Positions 40,000-49,271 of a stretch of DNA of 64,000 bases are shown here, in pieces; positions within the stretch are counted from its first letter, which is position 1; each line of letters opens with the position of its first letter. The stretch lies in NCBI RefSeq assembly GCF_001907245.1, contig NZ_MQSU01000003.1:1-64000 (forward strand). The letters run 5' to 3'. A model generated the notes under the pieces. That model was not told where the DNA came from and did not search any database. It saw only the letters and a list, made by a program, of their open reading frames with translations. The DNA is from Boudabousia liubingyangii (GTDB taxonomy: Bacteria; Actinomycetota; Actinomycetes; Actinomycetales; Actinomycetaceae). A program made the position numbers and the translations under genes.

Positions 40000-42900
40000 T
40001 TAGTTGGAGAGGGTCGAACGAATCCGCTTCAAAGACACCTTCTGCGCGGTCCCCAAAGACTGCGCAAACAGGGAAACCCGGAACTCCTGCAAAAGCCAAA
40101 AGCCCTGCTTAGCGTGCGCTTGCGCCGCAAAACCTTCCGCCCCGGCCGGCAACTGATCCGCCTGTTCTTGCGCCTCAGCCACTAAGTCCGCCGCCTGCTG
40201 GTACTCCCATGCCAAACGTTGATCGCGCGGAAGATCTGACTCTGCGCCCTCGAGCCGCATCCGGTCCGCCTGCAAATACCTAGCCAAATGCGGTAAGTGA
40301 GCCGCACCCGTCCGGGAAATAAAGTTCCCCGCCAATAGAGCGGTTGCGTGTGCGCGAACCTCCGTGGCCACCTGCGCCAAAGACATGGCCCGCACGGAAC
40401 GAATCGTCTTATCCAGCGTCGCATACTCGCGCAACGCTGCCGCAGCCGCCTGCGCAAGGGCGTAAACCTCATCCTCGAACTTAGGACGCACCAGCTCCAC
40501 CAGCTTGCCCAAAGCCGCCGAATCCGTCACCTGCGCCAGGCCACCCGGACGGCCAGAAGCCAAATCCGCGAACCGCATGGCAAGGCCCTCGGCCGCCGCC
40601 CACTGCAGGTCAGCGATCATCGCCGACGAGGACGCATACTTAGCCGACCCCAAAGCGAGCGCCTGCGCGGCACCCCAACGAGAAGAAATCCGCCCATCAG
40701 CCAACTTCACCTGCTCCAAAACCTGAGCCACTACCGCCCGCGCCTGATGGTGATCACGTACAGCCGCATTCGCGTGCACCTGCACCTCCACCGTCGGATA
40801 AAGACGCTTAGGATCCGTGGCTGGCTCAACCTTCAGGGTCAGGCCCGGGTAGCCGGTCACTGAGAAACCACCCTTACCGCGGGTCTGAATCTGCTTCGGG
40901 GGTTGTGGTGAGTCCGGCGAGGTAGCCGCCCCAGTATTGCCTGAGGCTGGCACGGAGCCCGTTGCGGATCCCTTAGCGGAGCCCTTTGCGTCACCAGACT
41001 TGCTGGCACCCTGGCCACGCTGCGCCTGCTCAAGGGCCTGCGCAACCGCACCCTTCACCGCCGAACGGACCGCCCGCGAGCCTTCCTTCGCCAAGTCCTT
41101 TTGGAGCTTCTTCAGGTCTGGGCCGGTCCCCAAAACGCGCCCATCAGAGGCATAAACCTGGAAACGAGGACGCAGGTGCGGTGGTAGTTTGCGCTCCACC
41201 AACTTCCAGTCATCCTTGGTGACCTCGGCATCCACAAGGCGCTTTACCGCCTGGGTAAAGGCCTTCCGGTAGGGGAGCGGACCACTTTGCGGGTGCTCAA
41301 CCTGGTCCTGCTGTGCTGCTGCACTGGTACGCTGAGCGTTCTGGGTCTGAAGCTTCTTTAGCGCCTGCGGGTCCTTGATACGCACGTGGTCTGCGGAAGC
41401 AAGACGGGCCAGGGAAGCAGCCATGGGATCCAGTTCGGTCGCAGCCTTGGCGTTGCCTGAGGAAGCCTTAGGTTCATTCGTGCCAGCGGAAGAACGGTCC
41501 GCGGAAGGTGAGTCCGGGGAAGGTGAGTCCGCGGAAGCTGCACCCTCGGGGGTACCTGAAGCTGCACCCTCGGAAATATTTGCAGTATTCGTGCTCTGGG
41601 CCGGGGAAGCGGTCAGCTCTGCCCAACCCGGAATCAGCTCCACCGGGAACGGGCCGGCAGGAGCCACCAGTGGCAGCAAACGCTGCGCACCCTGCGGGGC
41701 CGGCACCAGCAGGCGACGAACCGGCTTCGGCAAGGCCCGAATCGTCTGCTCCAAAAGTTCCGGGAACAAGCCCGGAACCAGCCACTCAAAACCACGATCC
41801 TCAAGGCGACCCAAAACCTCCAGCGGGACACGAACCGTCACGCCATCGGCCGAGCGGCCGGGCAAGAACTCATAGCTCAAAGGCAAGGTCAGATCACCCT
41901 GCTGCCACGTATCCGGGAAGGCCTCATCTGCCCCCTGGGCAACCAGCAGGAAATCCTCCGGGTAATCCAACAGGCGCGGGGTCTTAGACTTCTGATCCCG
42001 CCACCAGCGGTCAAAGTTCACGCTGCCCGTAATATTGGCCGGCAGCACCCCATTAAAGAACTCAAAACGTTCCTCATCCGTGGCCAAAGCGCCCGGATCA
42101 CGCAGTTTCTCTGCCTGCGCCTGGGCGGCCGCAACCGCCTCTTCATTCCGCTTAAAGAACTTATGGAAAGTCCGCCAATCACCCTCCACCAGGGCATGAC
42201 GAATAAACATTTCCCGGGCCAACTGGGCCGCATTCACATCGCCCAGCGTCACCGACTTACCCAGTCGAGCCAGCGGCACAATCCGGTCCGCCAACAGGGT
42301 CATCCCATAGAGCATGACCTTCTCTTTGACCATGGCCGCCCCATGGCGACGCGACCAGAACGGCTCAGAATAGACGCGCTTAACCAGGTGCGAAGCCACC
42401 GGCTCCACCCAGTCCACATCAATGCGCGCTATCGTCCGGGCAAACAGGCGCGAAGTCTCAACCAGCTCAGCGGCCATCACCCAGTCGGTGCGTCCCTTAG
42501 CCAGCCCCGAACCGGGCCAAATATTGAAGTGAACGCCGCGAGCGCCCTCGTAATCCTTAGTCTTTTCCGACCAGTTACCCAAGTTAGACAGGAAGCCCAC
42601 CAGCAGGGCCCGGTGAATCAGGTCCGAATCGGTGGTGGTAGCCGCGCGCGTCAGGTTCACGCAGGCGCGGGCAGTGGCGTTAGGAATCCCGCCGGCAGCG
42701 GCCTCTTCCGCGACCTGCTTCGTCGTGGGAATCTCCAAACGCTGCAAGTGAATCCCCAGCGGCTTAGCCAACTGACGCAGCTGTGCGTACACGTCCTGCC
42801 ACTCGCGAATCCGCAGGTAGTGCAGGAACTCGGCCCGGACCGTGCGCCGGAAGGCCGAACCGGACAGGTCGCGGGCCAGCGTGCGCACATAACGCCACAG

Positions 42901-44592
42901 GTTCAAGTAGGTAATAAAGTCCGACTTCGGGTCGGTAAAACGCGCATGAGCCTCATCTGCGGCCCCCTGATGTTCAGCGGGGCGCTCACGAATATCCTGA
43001 ATGGACAGGGCCGCCACAATCACGCCCACTTCAGAGGCACAACCCAGCTTCTGGGCCTCCAATAGGACGCGGCCTAGACGCGGATCAATGGGTAGGCGAG
43101 CCAGCGACCGGCCCACCTTCGTCAGGCGCAGGGACTTCTTCGCGTCCTCAGTTAGTGCCCCAATTTCCAGCAACTGCTGCACGCCGGAGCGGACCGCGCG
43201 CCCATCTGGTGGGTCCACGAAGGGGAAGTCGGCAACATCGCCCAAACCCAGGGCGGACATCTGCAGGATTACCGAAGCTAGAGAGGTGCGCAGGATTTCG
43301 GGTTCGGTGAACTCGGGCCGAGAGTCGAAATCATCCTCACTGTAAAGGCGGATCGCAATACCGTCAGCCACGCGACCACAGCGGCCTGAGCGCTGATTCG
43401 CGCTGGCCTGACTGACCGGTTCAATGGGCAGACGCTGAACCTTAGTGCGTGGGGAATACCTGGAAATACGGGCCAAACCGGGGTCTACCACGTAGCGGAT
43501 TCCCGGCACGGTCAGGGAGGTTTCAGCCACGTTCGTCGCCAGGACGATCCGGCGGAACTGGTGCGGGGCGAAGACCCTGGACTGCTCAGCCGCGGATAGG
43601 CGAGCGTACAGGGGCAGCACCTCTACCGCGTCGGGGCGCACGCCCTTTGGTAGGGGCTGATTCGGGTTCAGGTAGCGGTTACCCAGGTGGTCCTTGAGGG
43701 CCTGATCCGCGTCGCGAATATCGCGCTCGCCGGCCAGGAAGACCAAGATGTCACCGGGTCCGTCCACGAAGAGTTCCTCGCAGGCGTCAATAATTCCCTG
43801 CATCAGGTCCGCTTCGGCTTCTACCGTGACCCCGCCACGTTTGCGGCCTGGCTTTTTCCCGGACGAGGACGTGCCCTGGCTATCGTGGCGGCCTGCGTTT
43901 GGAGGGTTGCCAGTGCCGTGAGCGTGGCCGGTACCCTGATCAGGGGTATCAAAGTCGGGAACCAGGGGACGGTAGCGGATTTCCACCGGGTAGGTGCGGC
44001 CGGAAACCTCAATGATCGGGGCCGGATTACCGTCTTGGTCTTTAAAGTGTTCGGCGAAGCGCTCAGAGTCAATGGTCGCGGACGTGATGATCAGTTTCAG
44101 GTCCGGGCGCATGGGCAGTAGGCGCGCTAGGTAGCCCAGTAGGAAGTCAATGTTGAGGGAGCGTTCGTGGGCCTCGTCAATGATGATCGTGTCGTAGCGC
44201 TTGAGCAGGGGATCGCCCTGGATTTCGGCCAGCATAATACCGTCGGTCATGAGTTTGACGCGGGTTTGTTCGCTGACCTGGTCGGTGAAGCGCACCTGGT
44301 AGCCCACTAGTTCGCCCAGTTGGCAGTGCAGTTCGTGGGCAATGCGGTCGGCGACGGCGCGCGCGGCAATTCGACGAGGCTGCGTATGCCCGATCATGCC
44401 CTTGGTGCCCCTACCTAGGTCGAGGCAGATTTTGGGCAGCTGGGTGGTTTTACCGGAGCCGGTTTCGCCACTTAGGACCACTACTTGGTGGTCGCGGATC
44501 AGCTGGGCGATCTCATCCTTACGTTGAGTAACCGGAAGTTGTGGTGGGTAAGTAATCTGCAGGGGCTGATCCGCAGACTTACCTTCAGGCAA
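40000..44592 (-). CDS. hrpA: ATP-dependent RNA helicase HrpA (DEAH box)
   Basis: DEAH-box helicase; in E. coli HrpA rescues stalled ribosomes and processes mRNA. Walker A GETGSGKTTQ and the box TIIIDEAHERSLNIDFLLGYL lie in the first 170 residues, followed by motif III (SATID), the helicase C domain with QRSGRCGRVADG, HA2, OB and the long C-terminal DUF3418 region typical of HrpA. I place the start at the TTG at 44592: GGAG lies seven bases before it and the longer frame runs inside the hydrolase gene. That gives 1530 residues, longer than E. coli HrpA (1300). The excess is an Ala/Ser/Pro/Glu-rich segment near 1030-1110 and another near 1200-1250. Confidence 0.93.
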   Translation of the reverse strand: MPEGKSADQPLQITYPPQLPVTQRKDEIAQLIRDHQVVVLSGETGSGKTTQLPKICLDLGRGTKGMIGHTQPRRIAARAVADRIAHELHCQLGELVGYQVRFTDQVSEQTRVKLMTDGIMLAEIQGDPLLKRYDTIIIDEAHERSLNIDFLLGYLARLLPMRPDLKLIITSATIDSERFAEHFKDQDGNPAPIIEVSGRTYPVEIRYRPLVPDFDTPDQGTGHAHGTGNPPNAGRHDSQGTSSSGKKPGRKRGGVTVEAEADLMQGIIDACEELFVDGPGDILVFLAGERDIRDADQALKDHLGNRYLNPNQPLPKGVRPDAVEVLPLYARLSAAEQSRVFAPHQFRRIVLATNVAETSLTVPGIRYVVDPGLARISRYSPRTKVQRLPIEPVSQASANQRSGRCGRVADGIAIRLYSEDDFDSRPEFTEPEILRTSLASVILQMSALGLGDVADFPFVDPPDGRAVRSGVQQLLEIGALTEDAKKSLRLTKVGRSLARLPIDPRLGRVLLEAQKLGCASEVGVIVAALSIQDIRERPAEHQGAADEAHARFTDPKSDFITYLNLWRYVRTLARDLSGSAFRRTVRAEFLHYLRIREWQDVYAQLRQLAKPLGIHLQRLEIPTTKQVAEEAAAGGIPNATARACVNLTRAATTTDSDLIHRALLVGFLSNLGNWSEKTKDYEGARGVHFNIWPGSGLAKGRTDWVMAAELVETSRLFARTIARIDVDWVEPVASHLVKRVYSEPFWSRRHGAAMVKEKVMLYGMTLLADRIVPLARLGKSVTLGDVNAAQLAREMFIRHALVEGDWRTFHKFFKRNEEAVAAAQAQAEKLRDPGALATDEERFEFFNGVLPANITGSVNFDRWWRDQKSKTPRLLDYPEDFLLVAQGADEAFPDTWQQGDLTLPLSYEFLPGRSADGVTVRVPLEVLGRLEDRGFEWLVPGLFPELLEQTIRALPKPVRRLLVPAPQGAQRLLPLVAPAGPFPVELIPGWAELTASPAQSTNTANISEGAASGTPEGAASADSPSPDSPSADRSSAGTNEPKASSGNAKAATELDPMAASLARLASADHVRIKDPQALKKLQTQNAQRTSAAAQQDQVEHPQSGPLPYRKAFTQAVKRLVDAEVTKDDWKLVERKLPPHLRPRFQVYASDGRVLGTGPDLKKLQKDLAKEGSRAVRSAVKGAVAQALEQAQRGQGASKSGDAKGSAKGSATGSVPASGNTGAATSPDSPQPPKQIQTRGKGGFSVTGYPGLTLKVEPATDPKRLYPTVEVQVHANAAVRDHHQARAVVAQVLEQVKLADGRISSRWGAAQALALGSAKYASSSAMIADLQWAAAEGLAMRFADLASGRPGGLAQVTDSAALGKLVELVRPKFEDEVYALAQAAAAALREYATLDKTIRSVRAMSLAQVATEVRAHATALLAGNFISRTGAAHLPHLARYLQADRMRLEGAESDLPRDQRLAWEYQQAADLVAEAQEQADQLPAGAEGFAAQAHAKQGFWLLQEFRVSLFAQSLGTAQKVSLKRIRSTLSN

Positions 44593-45391
44593 CGCTGGAC
44601 TCCGGTTTAGCCACGCGGGAAGCCATGCGGGGGTTAACGCGGGCGGTGGCCCAGCGGACCGAAATATCAACCAAAACTTCGGTCTGATCAGGGTCAGAGA
44701 ATTGGGCTTCGTGAGCAATGTGGATGCGTGAACCAGCCGGGAGGATGGTGAAGTTCTCTTGGGCCTGCTCCACAATATCGACCTCTAGGTCGTCAGCGTC
44801 AAAGACGATCAGTAGGGGGTAGGGCAGGTCGGTGAGTAGTTCATCGGACTTGTTCAGGGACAGGTCCAGTAGGGTTTCCCGGGTGATGACGAACCATTCA
44901 CGGGGGCCCGGACCATCATCGGGGATGCGGGTGGCGCCGTGAGCTTCCAGTTCGTCTAACTGTTCGGGAGAGAAAATCTGGGACCAGTCAAAGAGCATGG
45001 GGCCGGTCACCGGGGAGGTGAGGATCATGGTCTTAGCCTGGGAGGGCCGGGCCTTGAGGGCGGTGACGGCACCGAAAGAGTGGGCGTGGATGATCTGGTT
45101 GGCGTAGCCGCGGTCTGCGAGCCATGCGCAGACTGAGCGTAGGTCTTCGACTTGGTGGGCGGTGGTGATGGCGTCGTCGCCGGAAAGCCCGCAACCAGAG
45201 AAGTCGAAACGCATGGTGGCGTAACCGGCGGCCCGGTAGGCGCCAGCTAGGCGGTCGAAGCGGCCACTGGAGTGCCGGTCACCCAAAAATGAGTGCGCAA
45301 AAACCACCACGGAGCCTTTCGCATCGACGGGTTCCGTGAGTGTTCCAGAGAGGGCCACTCCGCGCGGAGTGGTGATTTCGACTTCAGTCAC
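44585..45391 (-). CDS. Alpha/beta hydrolase
   Basis: A 268-residue serine hydrolase of the alpha/beta fold. The strand GSVVVFAHSFLGDRHSSGRF, nucleophile S105 in HSFGAVTAL, and the C-terminal histidine region (SRIHIAHEAQFS) fit the family of peptidase- or esterase-like hydrolases acting on small substrates. The GTG at 45391 starts at the first family-like residues (VTEVEITTPRG); 40 more in-frame codons upstream look non-coding. Its stop overlaps the TTG start of hrpA by eight bases, so the two are translationally coupled. Confidence 0.85.
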   Translation of the reverse strand: MTEVEITTPRGVALSGTLTEPVDAKGSVVVFAHSFLGDRHSSGRFDRLAGAYRAAGYATMRFDFSGCGLSGDDAITTAHQVEDLRSVCAWLADRGYANQIIHAHSFGAVTALKARPSQAKTMILTSPVTGPMLFDWSQIFSPEQLDELEAHGATRIPDDGPGPREWFVITRETLLDLSLNKSDELLTDLPYPLLIVFDADDLEVDIVEQAQENFTILPAGSRIHIAHEAQFSDPDQTEVLVDISVRWATARVNPRMASRVAKPESSVA

Positions 45392-45479
45392 CCTATAAGG
45401 GTAAAGAGGAGTTGGCGGAGTGCCAAATAGATGTGAAGGATTTCGGCCATTCGCGGAAATATGTGTCCGCAAACACAAA

Positions 45480-45538
45480 GTTTGTATCAATATCACTTGC
45501 GCACAAAACAAACTTTGTACTAAACTTTTGATACAAAC
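45480..45538 (+). promoter_or_regulatory. Long inverted-repeat operator before the membrane protein-GntR pair
   Basis: GTTTGTATCAA (45480-45490) and TTGATACAAAC (45528-45538) are perfect 11-bp inverted arms, 37 bases apart. A third related element, TTTGTACTA, lies between them (45514-45522). The right arm overlaps a possible -35. The likely ligand is the GntR protein encoded at 46609. Confidence 0.6.
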
Positions 45539-45555
45539 AGTTGAGGGCCCATAAC
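45528..45555 (+). promoter_or_regulatory. Candidate promoter of the membrane protein-GntR operon
   Basis: TTGATA (five of six matches to -35) and CATAAC (four of six to -10) lie 16 bases apart. The -35 is inside the right arm of the inverted repeat, as expected for repression by a dimeric regulator. Confidence 0.45.
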
Positions 45556-45599
45556 CTCAACCTTAAACCGTGGCCACCCGGCCCAAACTGGAGACCAAA

Positions 45600-46608
45600 A
45601 TGAGTGAAAGTACCCTTGGAGCCATCTTCGACACCATCGGCTCCCTAGGCCTAGCCTTCCCGATCGTTATCTTCCTAGCCTGGTTGGGAATCCACCGAGT
45701 CATCCGCGGTGCCATGCCCATCAGCTACCAGGTCCGCAGCGCCACCGCCGCCCTCATTGCCCCCTACGCCGTAGTCATTGGCGCCGCCTTAATGCTGATG
45801 GGTCAGACCATGGTCGGGATGGACCTAGAAACCGGCGATATGGATCCCAACTCCTGGTGGATGGCAATCACCGTTCTGCCCATGGGAATCGCCTGCTACC
45901 TAATCGCTGACCTGCTGCTGTTCGAAACGCTGTACCGCAACCACACCGCCGGCCTTAAGCGGGGCGCCAACCTAGAAACCCCCAAGTGGGGCCGCTTCGT
46001 ACCCGCCCCCGTCCGAGTCCTACTAGGCCTATCGGTACTAGTTGTACTAGGTAGCCTCTACTGGGCTTGGGACGTCTCCCGTGGCACCAAGGCGGCACAC
46101 GTGGTCACCATTTCGGTCATCACCGCCGCTGTTGCCCTCCTGATCTCACTAGGCACCTACGTTTTTGCGCAACGCAATATCTCCCTACGCCCGGCCCTAC
46201 TTTCCCTCAACGAAAAGGGTGACGAGGCCGCCCGCTGGTCCAGCTCCACCCGCATCACCTTCTGGACCATCGCCTTCCTGTGGGGGAGCGCGGCCCTGGT
46301 CTTCCAAACCGCTATCATCCAGGGACTAGGGGAAGCCTCCCGCCTCAAGCTGGCCGTCCAGATCCTAGGCTTCGGCGCCCCGGTAGTTGCCTTCCTAACC
46401 TGGATGCTCTTCCGCTCCGTCCGTGGCGGCACCATCTGGCCCACCAGCGCTGACCTAGCCGAAATCGACGATGAACAAACCCGTCGCGCCGCCGAATCAG
46501 AACGCTCCGTCTTCTCGCTCCTAGCCCGCGGTGAAGCCGCCGGCCCGGTAGCCAGCGTCGACTATGGGCGTGCCCCCGAAGATGAACTAGACGAATGGGA
46601 TCGTCGCG

Positions 46609-46616
<8 letters not shown>
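45600..46616 (+). CDS. Integral membrane protein paired with a GntR regulator
   Basis: A 338-residue protein with about seven membrane helices and an acidic, charged cytosolic tail (DELDEWDRRDD). The ATG at 45600 follows TGGAG by six bases. No family recognised; no transporter motif seen. Its last eight bases overlap the GntR gene, and the operator upstream suggests that the pair regulates itself. YtrA-like regulators usually control ABC transporters, which are absent here, so this protein may be the regulated effector. Confidence 0.78.
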
Positions 46617-48113
<1,497 letters not shown>

Positions 48114-48134
48114 GACTGACGTAATCGCCTTCGG

Positions 48135-48144
48135 GTGATATCAC
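48135..48144. promoter_or_regulatory. Palindrome before the second sortase gene
   Basis: GTGATATCAC is a perfect 10-bp palindrome 16 bases before the sortase start and 22 bases after the nrdF stop. Length is short, so chance occurrence is possible. Confidence 0.25.
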
Positions 48145-48159
48145 GAGTAACTGATTTCC

Positions 48160-49125
48160 TTGAAACCACAATTTCGACCGGTCTCTGAGGCCTCCCTAGA
48201 CCTTGCTGAAAAACCTGTACCCGAAAAGGGGACGGAACAGATAGCGGAAAGCGACGCGTCCTCGGCAAAGAAAAAATCCGGATTTTGGATTAACGTGGCT
48301 GCGATCCTTTGTGTGATTCTAGGTGTAGTTGTCATGGCGTACCCCGTGGTGGCAACCCTGATTATGAACCAGTCACAGCTGGTCGCTGCCCAAAAAGTCC
48401 AGGAACTCAATAAGAGCGTCTATTCTCCTGAGCAGCGTAAAGAGTTTATCGAGCGCGCAAAGAGCTACAATGACCAGCTGGTTTCCGGACCCATTCTGGA
48501 CCCCTTCCTTGAGAAGGTTGCACCCAATACGAAGCTCTACCAGGACTACCTGACCTACCTGAACTTCGACGGGATTATGGCCTCGGTGGTGATCCCCAAG
48601 ATTGAAGTAAATCTTCCTATCTATCACGGGACGGACGATGAGACGCTCTCAAAGGGGGCGGGGCACCTGTTCGGTTCCTCCCTGCCGGTCGGTGGGATTA
48701 ATACCCATTCGGTAATCACCGCGCACTCTGGCCTAGGTACGGCCACGATGTTTGATAACTTGCCAAAGCTTCAGAAGGGCGACGATATTTTTATCAACGT
48801 CGCGGGTGAAACCCTGAAGTATCAGGTGACCTCGACCGAAGTTGTTATCCCTACCGACACTAAGAGCTTGAACGTCCAAAACGGACGTGACATGGTCACC
48901 CTGATTACCTGTACGCCCTATGGGATCAATACGCACCGCCTATTGGTGCATGCGGATCGTCAGCCCATCAGCCAGCAGGAAACTAAGGAACTGCAGGAAG
49001 TGCAGTATTCGGTTTGGCAAAACTGGATGATTATCCCGATTATCCTCTCTATTTGGTTCATCTGGTTGGTACTATTCCCACCTCGCAAGCGTTCAGGTAA
49101 GGAAGGCGCAAAGCACCGCCGTTAG
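48160..49125 (+). CDS. Class C sortase, second copy
   Basis: Transpeptidase like the one at 235-1200: N-terminal membrane helix (about 45-67), DPF lid (D114-F116), H189 in TAHSG, C251 in TLITCTPYG, R260 in THRLL, and a C-terminal membrane helix with a basic end (PPRKRSGK). Both have 321 residues, but this one has about 20 more residues before the first helix. The TTG start lacks a ribosome site and remains uncertain. No pilin gene is adjacent: nrdF lies upstream and a double phosphatase downstream. That phosphatase has an N-terminal sortase-signal-like segment. Confidence 0.92.
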   Translation: MKPQFRPVSEASLDLAEKPVPEKGTEQIAESDASSAKKKSGFWINVAAILCVILGVVVMAYPVVATLIMNQSQLVAAQKVQELNKSVYSPEQRKEFIERAKSYNDQLVSGPILDPFLEKVAPNTKLYQDYLTYLNFDGIMASVVIPKIEVNLPIYHGTDDETLSKGAGHLFGSSLPVGGINTHSVITAHSGLGTATMFDNLPKLQKGDDIFINVAGETLKYQVTSTEVVIPTDTKSLNVQNGRDMVTLITCTPYGINTHRLLVHADRQPISQQETKELQEVQYSVWQNWMIIPIILSIWFIWLVLFPPRKRSGKEGAKHRR

Positions 49126-49271
49126 TGGAAGCTATTCTCAAGTAAATGTTCGGGAGCTAACTTAGTGACAATTTAGCTGGTTAGATTTGTGCTCTAGCTG
49201 ACTATTTTTGCTCTGCTTGAGTTATAGTGTTTGGGTAGTTTTCTACAGCTAAATCCTGAACTGGAGTACAA

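Noticed and set aside
42163-43065. Long open frame antisense to hrpA (300 codons)
   Set aside because: Opposite a clear helicase gene; composition is that of a shadow frame with no domain signature.
44593-44775. N-terminal extension of HrpA of about 61 codons
   Set aside because: The extension overlaps the hydrolase gene end and lacks HrpA-like sequence, while a TTG with a good ribosome site lies at 44592.
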